Shown in pieces: positions 46,381-56,720 of a stretch of DNA of 64,000 nucleotides. The notes beneath the pieces are model-generated. The model was not told the DNA's origin. It worked only from the letters and a program-made list of their open reading frames with translations, and made no database searches. Every line of letters begins with the position of its first letter. Position 1 is the stretch's first letter. Made by a program: the position numbers and the translations under genes. This stretch comes from Antedon mediterranea (lineage: Eukaryota; Echinodermata; Crinoidea; Comatulida; Antedonidae): positions 11,892,932-11,956,931 of the forward strand of contig NC_092679.1 of the NCBI RefSeq assembly GCF_964355755.1, written 5' to 3'.

Positions 46381-46828
46381 ACACTGCACGATTTTTAAAA
46401 CTACGGTTTGATGTGATTTTGTGTTTTCTATTGTTTTTTAAATTGATGAATAATCAATTTGAATAATACTGTAATAGTATTAGTAGTAGTACAATGTTCA
46501 GCAATACGAATGACTTGTCCCTTGTTTCGCCTCTTTGTTTTGTGCCATCAACAAGCAATTTGTGGCACATGCAAGCAAATTATCAAGACATAATTAAGTC
46601 ACGTATGTAGATTTGTAGAGACAGCCAAAAGCAATAAAAAAAAAAATTACATTTTTGTTATTTTTACAGAAGAAGGTAACTAAAACAGTACAGTGTTTAT
46701 ATTATTATTACCTTGATGTGTTTCTATTTTGAGACAAATACATGCATACATTTGTGTGGTATGTTGTTTAAAAAATGGTGTAAATTATGTATGATTTTCA
46801 TACAGTAAAACCTATCAATGTTTTATGC

Positions 46829-47156
46829 TTAAAGACATATTGTCTCCCAAAAACATGAAAAATGAAAATTAATTAATTTATCAGACTTTGAATATATTAT
46901 TTTGTAGTTTTAATAAAGTTAATCACTTCCATAAAAAGAAAACGAAAAAAAAAATGTTTTCAATAAAAAAATTACAAAATAAATGGTTAAATTCAACCAA
47001 AAATCCATTGACTGGCAGCAAATTTTTTCTTTAAATCATGTTTTTTGTCAGGTAAATACATTTTTTTTCGATCCAATTTTTGGTCAAAGTGGATAACTAT
47101 TATGTTACATTAATATTTTAAGAATTATTTTTTCAGGGGGACAAAACATCTTTAAA
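46829..47156. mobile_element. Inverted-repeat element ttaaagaca...gtc, fuller copy
   Basis: ttaaagacatattgtctccc at the left end and gggggacaaaacatctttaa at the right end are inverted repeats. A second complete copy is at 57587-57808; partial ones are near 11265 and 23838. Confidence 0.7.
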
Positions 47157-47549
47157 TTCTATTCTAGTGGGTTGTTTTTAACGAAAATTTTGCATAATAA
47201 TAGAACAATTAGTAATAATTAACGAAGGTGTGAAGTTTCACTGAAATAAAACAATTAAAAAATCCTTCTGTTTCAGTATTTGTGAACATTTTGAAAATTG
47301 TGACGTATGCCATTGTCTGATTTCCCTTGCATCTACCACATTTGAATCAAACAAGTGAAATTCGCTCCCTCTTCATCTTTTGAATTGATTGTGATAACCT
47401 AGTCATATCATGAATGGAAAAACTTGGACATATTTGGTTCTATTTTTTTAATTTAAATTCTGAACTTTGCCAAAATTGCAGTCAAACAAGTAGGACATTT
47501 TGCTATAAAATCCACATTTAAATAAATTATGCCTGTCAATTAATGCTAA

Positions 47550-48062
47550 AGGGGTTGTGAAACATGGCTAGCCTGTGGTTCTTTTTGGGCCAAACTGTGG
47601 TCCGAGGGCGCTAGAAATTTGGCAAGCCTGTGGTCCCAAAGGCGTCAGCATGAAATACGCAGCCAGTCTGTGGTCCGAGGGCGCTAGATAGTTAGGCCAG
47701 CTTGTGGTCCAGAGGGCTCTAGATAACTATTTAACTAAGTAGGCATTATTATGAATAACTAGTAAATATTTATCTTTATATTTTTAAATATTTGGGTATA
47801 GGCCTACCTACTGAAGTCTAGCCTAGGCCTGTGTTGCTTTTCCACAGTTTATCAGGCAAGTGCTTCTTTATCATTCGAGCCAGCTGTGCAAAATAAAAGT
47901 TTGCTTGTAATTTTCTTTTAAAAAAAAGGTATGTAAAAAAAGCTGTGGAAAAGTTATGTATAGCGCCCTTTGGACCACAGGGTGACCGAAATGTCTAGCG
48001 CTTTCGGACCACAGGCTGGCCCAAAAAGAACCACAGACTGGTCATGTGTTTCACGACCCCTG
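47550..48062. mobile_element. 510-bp element with long terminal inverted repeats
   Basis: ggggttgtgaaacatggcta and cctgtggttctttttgggcc at the left are mirrored by ggcccaaaaagaaccacaga and tgtgtttcacgacccc at the right. The arms extend through tgtggtccgagggcgctaga, about 60 bp in all. No transposase and no clear target duplication are visible. Confidence 0.75.
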
Positions 48063-49321
48063 CTCGTCAAAATGTATAGTACAAGAGTGGTTAGTTTAGA
48101 GTGGTCGTTGTAGTCTATAGAGTTAAGATAAGATTGCCTTGTTCACGTTTTTCTCTTCCTTAGAAAAATAAAACAAACAATAATGATTTCACTATAAAAA
48201 TGTTGTTTTTTTTGTTGAAAACCCATTGTCTATAATTACTGTACAGTTCTTTCAGGAAAATATTGATCCTGATCCACTAATATGATTCAAAAATTATTTT
48301 TACAGTATGCATCATATCACAAAGAAGTGTATAAAAAACTTTGTTATTATTTAAATAAATTGGCAGAAAAAGAATAGCCAACAAATTAAAGTGATCTTAT
48401 CTAATTATCTTATGATTTCCAAGAAATCACTCAAAGACTCAACTTTCTCAGAAAGCTCAAGCAAATTTGAGTTGATAATATTTTAATTCTATTTTATTGA
48501 AGTGTTATTTTAAGTATTATATATTTTAGAATTGAAAGTTTTTATGGTAATTTATACTAAAAAAGATTTAAAAAAACATAGATAGACCACATTACATTAC
48601 ACAACGTATCATTAAAGCAGATCTAAAGCCATGTTCACTGATTTACGATATTCTTTCATAATATTATTATCCTTTACATTACTAGTAAAATTTTGAGATT
48701 AGACTATGGCCACCAAAAGCCAATCTATGTAGGCCTAGAACTAGGAGTTCAAATTTGCATTCGAACATGGAATTAAAATGTTTAACAATAACTCTATACT
48801 GTAATTGTTGTTTTGAATTTTAATCATTTTAATCGTTCTAACAGTATTTTAATATTGGCCTATTAACCATATTTTGACATTGGCCTATTGCGTTTAGTCA
48901 GAAATTGGATATATTTTTCTCATAGTTTTATTGTCTTTTATTATCTTAATTATGCCAAACAAAATTAATTTTCATTTTATTAGTGGACATACAATTTTTT
49001 AAATCTTGAATCTGTTCATTATTTTGTGAATTTTTTCCTGTTTTTCTTGCTTTTATACGCTCTACCATATGAATCAGTCAGTACTTCTATCTTATTTATG
49101 GCCAGTCATTTTACATTTAACAATTTCTTTAAATTGCCTTTAATTGGGTTTTCTTTAATTATTGTTATCATTTACTGGAACTCATGCTATAGTATGACTA
49201 TCATCAGTAGCGTAACGCAGGAGTTTAACACTTTTGCTGGTGTAGCACACCTAAGGAGCCTTCCAATGCTAGGAAGTGGCACTGAGCTACTCATGCTCTG
49301 GGCTTTGGTGTTATAGCATCA

Positions 49322-49690
49322 ACAAAGTATGAAAACAGTAGAGAAAATCAGTAAAACAGCTTACAGAATAATAGGAAAACTAAAGATAGTAAGAAACCCT
49401 AAAGATATTGTAAACAATGCCATAAGTAAAAAATGTTAACTAATTATGTCGGATGAGTATATAACCCTCTCCACCATTACCTTGTAGTAAGTCAGGGCAT
49501 TAGTGTACCCAAGATGGAGAACCAATAGAATGAGGGATTTTACCAAATGTTAACCTTTTTAACTCATTTTTATATTTTTATGTGAATTTTTGAACAAACA
49601 AAAATAATTTCAAACCATGTACATATTTTACTGATGTTTGACCATGAATAAATGAATACTGAATGCTTTGGGGCCCCTGGGGTTAGCTAC
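49322..49690 (+). mobile_element. LINE 3' fragment (degenerate RT C-terminus)
   Basis: Reads KTVEKISKTAYRIIGKLK and later GISVPKMENQ-stop-NEGFYQ, which match the usual end of L2/CR1-like RTs (SKIIG ... RTNR ... SFIP) with stops and frame changes. It ends in a tgaataaatgaatac tail. Confidence 0.5.
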
Positions 49691-50329
49691 GCTCATAGTC
49701 GTTAGGCCACTGACTATCATTTTCATTGTGTTATGTTTCAGTTTTGGTGAGCCATCCTTTGAACAATGTATGTATTACTATTTACCTTTTGAGTTATATT
49801 TATTTAATATTTCCTGTATGTACTGATTGGATGATTATTTTATGAGGTGTTTTATTGTGTAGTTCTGATTGGATAGAAAACATACAACATCACCTTTTGG
49901 AGAAATAGTTACAGTGTATAAACTCTAGATTAAAAGCATCCTAATTTATTACCCACTGTACTGTATGCTTACAATACCAGAATCAAATTATTTGTTAGTT
50001 TTACAGGTATGTTTTCAATTGTATAATTGTATTTAATAGGATTGTGGAAACGGAGTGGAGGATAATATTAGGCAGTGTTGAAGGCAACTGGCCAACCTAC
50101 CACATAATGCTTACAATGAGCTGTAATTAAACCGCTCATTCTCCACATTAAAAAAGTTTAGATATTTATTTCATGCAACTGACAGCGAGAAAACTACAAG
50201 ATGGATATTATCCATTTAAAACTATAATTTAAAACTATTTTATAATGTATTATTATGCTTTACAGTAAAGTACTGTATGAACCCAGTCTCATTTGAGGGA
50301 GGGAGTTATAACCGTCACAAGGTCAGGAT

Positions 50330-50418
50330 TAGCCAGTGTCACTAGGTCAGGATTGAACCCTGTACCTTTGGGATTGGAAGGCAAACACATTTAGCACCAA
50401 GCTAAAGCTCCACTACAA
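50330..50418 (-). mobile_element. tRNA-derived SINE head
   Basis: On the minus strand an A-box-like TAGCTTGGTGCTAAATG is followed by a good B box, GGGTTCAATCCTG. No cloverleaf with a complete acceptor stem can be drawn, so it is SINE-derived. Confidence 0.5.
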
Positions 50419-51734
50419 AAGTAGATGAATATAGGACAAACCTTTTACCCAAGTTGTTTTAATCATGGAGATTCTGTACTCCATGTTCTAATTAACACTT
50501 TATTACACAACAGGGTATCGTACACCTGATCCACTTAATCATTAAACCTGGTTAGGGTCATCATTGTACTGTAGCTATGTAGTAATTTAGCTGTCATTAA
50601 ACCTTACTGATTCATTTTGTGATTACTGTAACTTTGGGTTATGTTCACACAAACCCAAGCTCGATTACTGAGAATCAAGAATGAGCATGATTTATTCTAT
50701 CCTAAAACAAATACTATCAAGTAAAAAAATTTAAAGTACACTTGATTCATCGATACTGACGCCCTTCTCCGTGGATGTCGTGAATGCATCTGTGTTTATA
50801 ACCTACCCTTGATTATTTTTGTTTTTATTTGCCAGAAAGTAGCATAAAAATTATGGGATTAAATTTTAAATTACACATACAGTACTAAAAGACACTTGTT
50901 AAAACTAGAAATGCAATTTTTGTACCAGCATTGGTCACATACTGATTTAAAGGTACCATGTTTTTAATTTGAGAGTATCACATAGCGACCTTTTATAATT
51001 TGATGGTGGATACAGTAAATACTAAAACCCACTTAATCGATTTAAATTCTATGTGGGTCGAATCAACCAATGCCGAGTACGGATAACATCAGTAAAATAA
51101 ACACCCAACTCAAATTCATTATGAAAGTGGCCCATTTAAGACCAAGTACTATGTATGATCTTCAGAATTCGAGTCAACAATTTGAGTCAATAGATATTTT
51201 GTGTTTCAAAGTATATAACAACAATCATAGATTGGTGCAGTAGGAAGAGGGTTTGTAAGGTCCTTTTGATGTAAGGGCATGTAAAAGGAAGTACTCCAAA
51301 ATGTACTATAAACTTCAATAAGTTATCTTGTTAAGGGTCAAACACCAAATTAGTATGTGTTTTTGTTTCAACTGCAAGTATACAATAAGTGGGTGTCTTT
51401 CAATAAACAAACAAGAAGCAACAAAGTACTGACTTTCTTCCTAATTCTACATCCTTTGATTTTGGTAGCAAATTTAAATGCATAACAGTTAAGTGTTATG
51501 TTATGTATACCCATTATAATAAAACCCCATTGTAAAACATTTTGACACTAGACCTACGTTTTTTGACATAATTTAATTCACACACTACATTTTATGTAAA
51601 AATAAATACTTTATAGACCTAATTGCAATAATCTTTTTTCGTCTTTAAATGGTTAAAAATGTGAAATATATAATTGATTCTAATAATGTTAGCGGCCCGC
51701 TATAAAATCCTAACAGCGCGCACGAATTGATATC

Positions 51735-51930
51735 GAGTCTTCTCGGATAAGGACTATAAACCGTAGGTCCAGTGTACACAACTTGCTCGTGTGCACTTTA
51801 AAGAACCTAGTACATCTTTCGAGACGAGTAGGGGGTTACCCCGGTGTAGTAGTACATCACAGCCACTGATCACCAACTGGGCCCTCTGGGAGATCAGTCT
51901 TTGACTGAAGAGGTCACCCAGTATAAAGAT
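51735..51930 (+). mobile_element. SINE body, tRNA head missing
   Basis: Carries the same core as the 24821 SINE: ggataaggactataaaccg, tttaaagaacctagtacatc, gtaccccggtg-like sequence. It then has a distinct 3' part with gaagaggtcacccag. Confidence 0.7.
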
Positions 51931-52236
51931 AAAACAAACAAAACAAACAAACAATTTTCATATTGTGATGTGATGCACCCACTACGATTGATCGCGTGAA
52001 AGGGTAAACAAATAAAAGAACCATAATTTTTTAGCAAATATACCAGGTGTATACTTGTTTTAACGGATTCTGCCAAAAAAGAAAAGACAAGCTACTTTTA
52101 GTGCATTGTTTTTATCATAATTAACCTTAGAACGCACATTTAAGACAAGAAATGACCAGGTTTAATGTTTTTAAAGTTATATAAATGTATTATTTTCAAA
52201 ATGTCAAAAATTGCAGGTCTAGTTTTTTTTTCTTTA

Positions 52237-52375
52237 AACTGGGTGACCTCTTCAGAAGTCACAAGACTGTTCTCCCAGAGAACCCAGTTTAACAGACTGC
52301 AGGTACGATGTGAATGACAGTGTGTGCACTACAGTACCGTAGTACACCGGGGCAACCCCCTACTCCTCTCAAAAA
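52237..52375 (-). mobile_element. SINE fragment in opposite orientation
   Basis: On the minus strand it matches the 3' part of the 51735-51930 copy (gaagaggtcacccag, ctggg..ctctgggag, ggggttgccccggtgtac). The two form an inverted pair about 300 bp apart. Confidence 0.6.
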
Positions 52376-52464
52376 AGATCATATAAAATTACGAATAAAA
52401 TAAATCGAACATAGACAAAAATATAAACTAGATTTAATTCGTCACTATGACGAATTATAGGTTA

Positions 52465-54730
52465 CTAGAGGGTGAGCTCGCTTCGCTCGCTCCCCCTCTA
52501 GGAAGTGTAGACGATGGTTCTCGGAATGATAATGTTCTCCTTATACATTTTCTGTCGGTTACCATTATTGAAAATGCTTGACATTCGTAAAACTAAACTA
52601 CTTTGTTTCACAGTGTTTTAGATGATTAATAACATTTTAAAGTATAATTTTTATTGTTTGGTAGGGCCCTTTGGGGAGGCGGAGGTCATTTGAGGGAGGT
52701 GCTTATTCGAGGGATATACCGTATGTTAAATTTTTTAGTTCTAATAATATGGTAACATTTATAATCAAATGAAATCCTCTCATAGATATGAAAAGTGGTA
52801 AAAAAGAATAACAAATGCTTGGTAAATTACAGATAACAGTGCGGTGAATTCTACTACAAATAGTATAATTGTGTTATTATAAATATGTGGATGGACGTTT
52901 ATTAGATAGTTGGGTTGTGGGGGGGGGGGGGGTTATTATTCAAAGTGATGTTTTATTGGAGAGGCGTTTATTCAAATGAATACCATCCTAATAATTATTA
53001 ATACATTATTTAATTTAATCATCTTTTGAAACTAACTGCCGTGACAGAGTGGGCCCAAGAAAGAAGACATTACGGCATTACGGCTTGCAACATGGGCAGA
53101 CATCTCGGTCCTAACGGGACACAGGAAGATAGCCTACAGTTATTCCTGCAAGCTTACTCAATAAAACTCAGCTATCGGGATTTCACTCGAAAAATGTCTT
53201 ATCAAATCTCCCTATGTAATTTTATAATACTATTCCCCACAATATATTCTGATTCTTTATGGCGTATATTTAATTTGATCTTTATTAATTTGCAGTATAA
53301 TTCCTATTATTTAACTACTGTACCTTCACACACGTGTGGTATGTTTTAAAATAAACAAAAAACTGAAATGGCTATGATTAATGGCCAATTTTTTTTTCGT
53401 CTTCCAAAGGGCCCGTTTCTGCTGCCAACCCAAAATATACCGTATAAATATACCGTATAAATATACCATATAAATATACCGTATATGAAATTCGTGCACC
53501 GTTTCCGCTGCACATACTTCGTGGGTGGGTTGTAAAAAAGTTGGCTTTCATTACCCAAAATGCATTTCGTGAGACGGAAGTATGGATTGACCTCGTGTAG
53601 TGAGGTTTTTACCTACCGGTACATGCTGACAAAAACAAAACAATGATGGTTTCTCAAAACGTCGTAGCATTGCTTTCTATTTTAAATCTAATGAGCAGAA
53701 GTAGCAACGAATTTACACCGCACATACAAGCACAATCTAGAAATGTCACTATAAATAAACTCTGTTATTCAAATTGAGTTTATATTATGCTATATTATCC
53801 TATATTGCCGTTTTAATTTCCATTTTCTATTATACAGTATTTTACCATGATTTTACATCACGTTGTGTAAGAACATTCGATTTATTGTAATTAAAATCTT
53901 GGTATCGCTTCTGTTGCCATGCAGTCTCCCCCCAACCTTCGCTTCCCCCCACAATTGAATTGCAAAAATAGTGATTTGTTCGGTCCACAGTGACATTTTG
54001 ATCTGTTGCTTGCTTTTACACGTGTGTTTCAACTTTCAATGCAGCAGAAAAACCAAAACAAACGCGTCGCGCTCTGTTAGTTTTTGACCTCGTGTCATGA
54101 GTCGGGTCACATTTACGGTATATTTTGAGTGCAGCAGAAACGGGGAACGAAATATACGGTATATTTTGGAATATACCGTATAATATCCACAAACGATGGG
54201 GATATTTATGCAGTATATATACCGCAAATATATACGGTATATTTTTTATGAGACCCATTTCTGCTGCCAAAAAATATACCGTATATAAAATATACCGTAT
54301 ATATACGGTATATTTTTGGCAGCAGAAACGGGGCCATAGGGACACTGTATTGATTGATGGAAAGTGCCTGTTTCCAGTCACCTTTAAGGTCAAATCTATT
54401 ATTTTAACTGCTCCCTTGTGTATAAAAGAGAGAAAATATTTGTAACTAAGTTGAACTTATCTTAAACCCGGAAATTACTTTGACCGGGAAGAATTGAAAT
54501 TGAGAGGAAAATTCAATGTTGAAATCATAAATGTTGTTAAAAAACTCTTTATAACATCTTCCTAAGATATAAATATGGAACAATAGCGTCGGCGTGCACA
54601 TTAATGTTATCAAATCTACGTTTCGCGGTACATCTCGGATAGATAAGGTAGGTATCCAAGACGGAGATTTGTACCGAAGTTTTTGCATTGTGCTCGCCTA
54701 TGTCAGAATTAACCATAATTTATATATAGA
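52465..54730 (-). mobile_element. Helitron-like non-autonomous element, copy B
   Basis: Same ends as copy A (20866-21861) with A/T flanks. The body matches copy A nearly base for base over several hundred bp on each side, but it contains a 930-bp inverted-repeat insertion (about 53409-54338) and a second extra segment at 54441-54685. Small changes include an added ggggggg run near 52918. The longest ORFs here lie within repeat sequence and are not genes. Confidence 0.6.
53409..54338. mobile_element. Inverted-repeat element with tatacggtata palindromes, nested
   Basis: GGGCCCGTTTCTGCTGCCAA at the left and TTGGCAGCAGAAACGGGGCC at the right are inverted repeats. Two further internal ends (gcagcagaaacgggg near 54131 and cccatttctgctgccaa near 54255) suggest two adjacent or nested copies. 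The interior has at least ten tatacggtata / aaatatacc blocks. It is absent from copy A of the host Helitron-like element, so it inserted after that element spread. Confidence 0.7.
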
Positions 54731-55039
54731 TATGCATTGATTAAAATAAAGATAATTGATTGATTGAAGATATATTGATTGATTGATTTTCTCAGAATCT
54801 TTAATTATTTATAATATATGATAGGATCTTGCTAACGCAAATACAATAGCCAGTATCATAATCCGATCAAAGATCCTTCTGCCTATATAATGTCATAAAC
54901 CACATTTGTTACATAATAATAAAGACATAAATTACTTTTTATCTAGATTTCATTATAAATCATGTGTATAATCTATACACTAAGAAATAAAATTGAACAA
55001 ACAATAAGGATAATTAAAAAAAATCTCATTTCATTTCGT

Positions 55040-55115
55040 TTCCCAAGGTGAGACTCGATCTCGGTACCTTGAACGCCATAGACACGCACCACCGAGCCAT
55101 CCACAACTGACTACA
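55040..55115 (-). mobile_element. tRNA-derived SINE head
   Basis: On the minus strand TGGCTCGGTGGTGCG (A box) is followed by GTACCGAGATCGAGTCTC (degraded B box). It is a different tRNA type from the 24821 SINE. Confidence 0.5.
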
Positions 55116-55574
55116 GTTGTAGAAAGATTCCTTTGTGTATTTACTATGCAGTAACCACTTTGGTGCAGATAGATTATTACATACCGCAATGAATTTTAAT
55201 TTTTTACAATGATGAAATCTTTAAAAATTAAAAAAAGTGATGCACTGTCAAACTATATACTTTTAACTTTTTAATATATGAACTTTTGAAGGAAGAAAGT
55301 TAATGTTAAGTTTGTTATTTTGGCCTACGAAAATGTCATAATTTTTTTAATTTAAAATGCAATTAATGATGACCATATCAACTTTTGTTCTCTTAATCTC
55401 ATAATAAATCATACATATGATACATACACTTCAAGAAAATGAAATAAAAAATAAAAGTTCCCGAGCATTCTGACGATCTATATTAATTTTAAAATTTAGC
55501 ATATTTTCACCATTTTGTTAACAATTTTGCGTTAAAAAGTGAATAAAATATGATGATATTATTAAAGAATGGTT

Positions 55575-55980
55575 GTACAACAAAAACCGGACAAAAATAG
55601 TGTGCAATAACGTTTAGCGCGCAGTTCGTGTGAAAAAATCTGCGCACTCATGACAATTTTTTAAACGCCTAAAATTGCCTGAAACGTACTCTAATTTCAT
55701 CAAAAATAAATTTAGATAATTTTGAAAATGTTAAGCGTGTGATATATGCGCTACACACGTAATTGTATTGCAATATGATGAAATATGACCTGAAATATAA
55801 GAGTACCAAATTTTGTTTAAAAGTGATTCATGATTGTGAAGATATGATTACATTACAAACGTGATTTCGTTAAATCGCGTATAGACCGCGTAATTTTTGA
55901 TTGCGCACGGTGGCCATAAGGAATATACTCTGAAAAATTGACTTAGCTAGATGAAACTGATATCAAGATAATTCATGGAC
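55575..55980. repeat. gcgcac-rich dispersed repeat, second good copy
   Basis: It matches 26350-26780 in order: gcgcgcagt, aatctgcgcactcatg, aaaattgcctgaaacgtact, tgtgaagatatgatt, gaccgcgtaattttt. A third diverged copy is near 7770-7960. Confidence 0.75.
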
Positions 55981-56040
55981 AAAATAGTGCTAAGGAAAGA
56001 ATAAATAAATAAATAAATAAAGATCCTGACAGAATCAAGA

Positions 56041-56068
56041 GGTTATATGCATGATAATGCATATAACC
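56041..56068. promoter_or_regulatory. 12-bp perfect hairpin upstream of the sulfatase gene
   Basis: ggttatatgcat, a 4-base loop, then atgcatataacc. It lies 250-385 bp upstream of the inferred 5' UTR acceptor and the ATG. Function is unknown; it contains ATGCAT twice. Confidence 0.4.
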
Positions 56069-56319
56069 TAAAAACACTATCGTAAACATATAAAAAATAT
56101 ACAAAATATATTAGCAGTATATACAGTTATAACAAATTACATTTTCAATCTATCGTTTAATATTTGTGTTATATAATGGTAAGAATTTAGAACAAATGAC
56201 TTTCGAAGACGATCATGATCTCCTCTTAATGGATGTTTGGCTACTATGTATTACATTGCTATTTCTTCTCTAGGCCACTTACTCGCTTTTTACATTTTGT
56301 GATGTTTTTTTTTTTATAG

Positions 56320-56425
56320 ATATTAATGTCTTCTGGAAAACCAATTACATGATATACTAAGCTTCTAAAGGAAGGGAAGTTGACACACCTGGAAATTTAC
56401 CACAGAAAGAACTTTACTATCAATC
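56320..56425 (+). other. 5' UTR part of the sulfatase first coding exon
   Basis: A strong acceptor-like tttttttttttatag ends at 56319, 106 nt before the ATG. This suggests that a non-coding first exon lies further upstream. Stops in all frames between here and the ATG rule out an upstream coding extension. Confidence 0.45.
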
Positions 56426-56720
56426 ATGAGCTTCCAAGCGCCATATGCAATAATGCATTTCTTAGTCATTCTAACAACTCATCTTATTCTTGTGGCAACT
56501 CTGGAGGCTGATATAGCCAAAAGGAAACCAAATATTGTTATTTTATTAGCAGATGACATTGGCTATGGTGATGTCGGTTGCTTTGGTAATACAAGCCTTA
56601 ATACACCGCATATTGACAGTCTAGCTAGAGATGGAGCGAAGCTTACACATCATTTAGTAACACCATTGTGCTCTCCAAGTCGAGCAGGTTTATTGACTGG
56701 CAGATATCCGATACGTTCAG
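56426..56720 (+). CDS. Sulfatase exon 1: leader and formylglycine site
   Basis: ATG at 56426 gives [20 protein letters not shown], a hydrophobic leader. The catalytic core follows: D43-D44 (metal), [18 protein letters not shown], and C82-S-P-S-R86, the motif read by the formylglycine-generating enzyme. It ends YPIRSG at TCAG|GTTTGA. Continuing the ORF past the donor adds 14 intron codons that I exclude. Confidence 0.92.

Larger units (their letters stand above)
49691..52464. other. Intergenic with SINE pieces
   Basis: Besides the SINE fragments listed separately, the sequence is AT-rich and shows no exon, RNA gene or long open frame. Confidence 0.4.

Noticed and set aside
53026-54445. ORFs of 60-125 codons around 53-54 kb
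   Set aside because: They lie within the Helitron-like repeat and its nested palindromic element. They are rich in YTVYIRYI-type repeats and have no family match.
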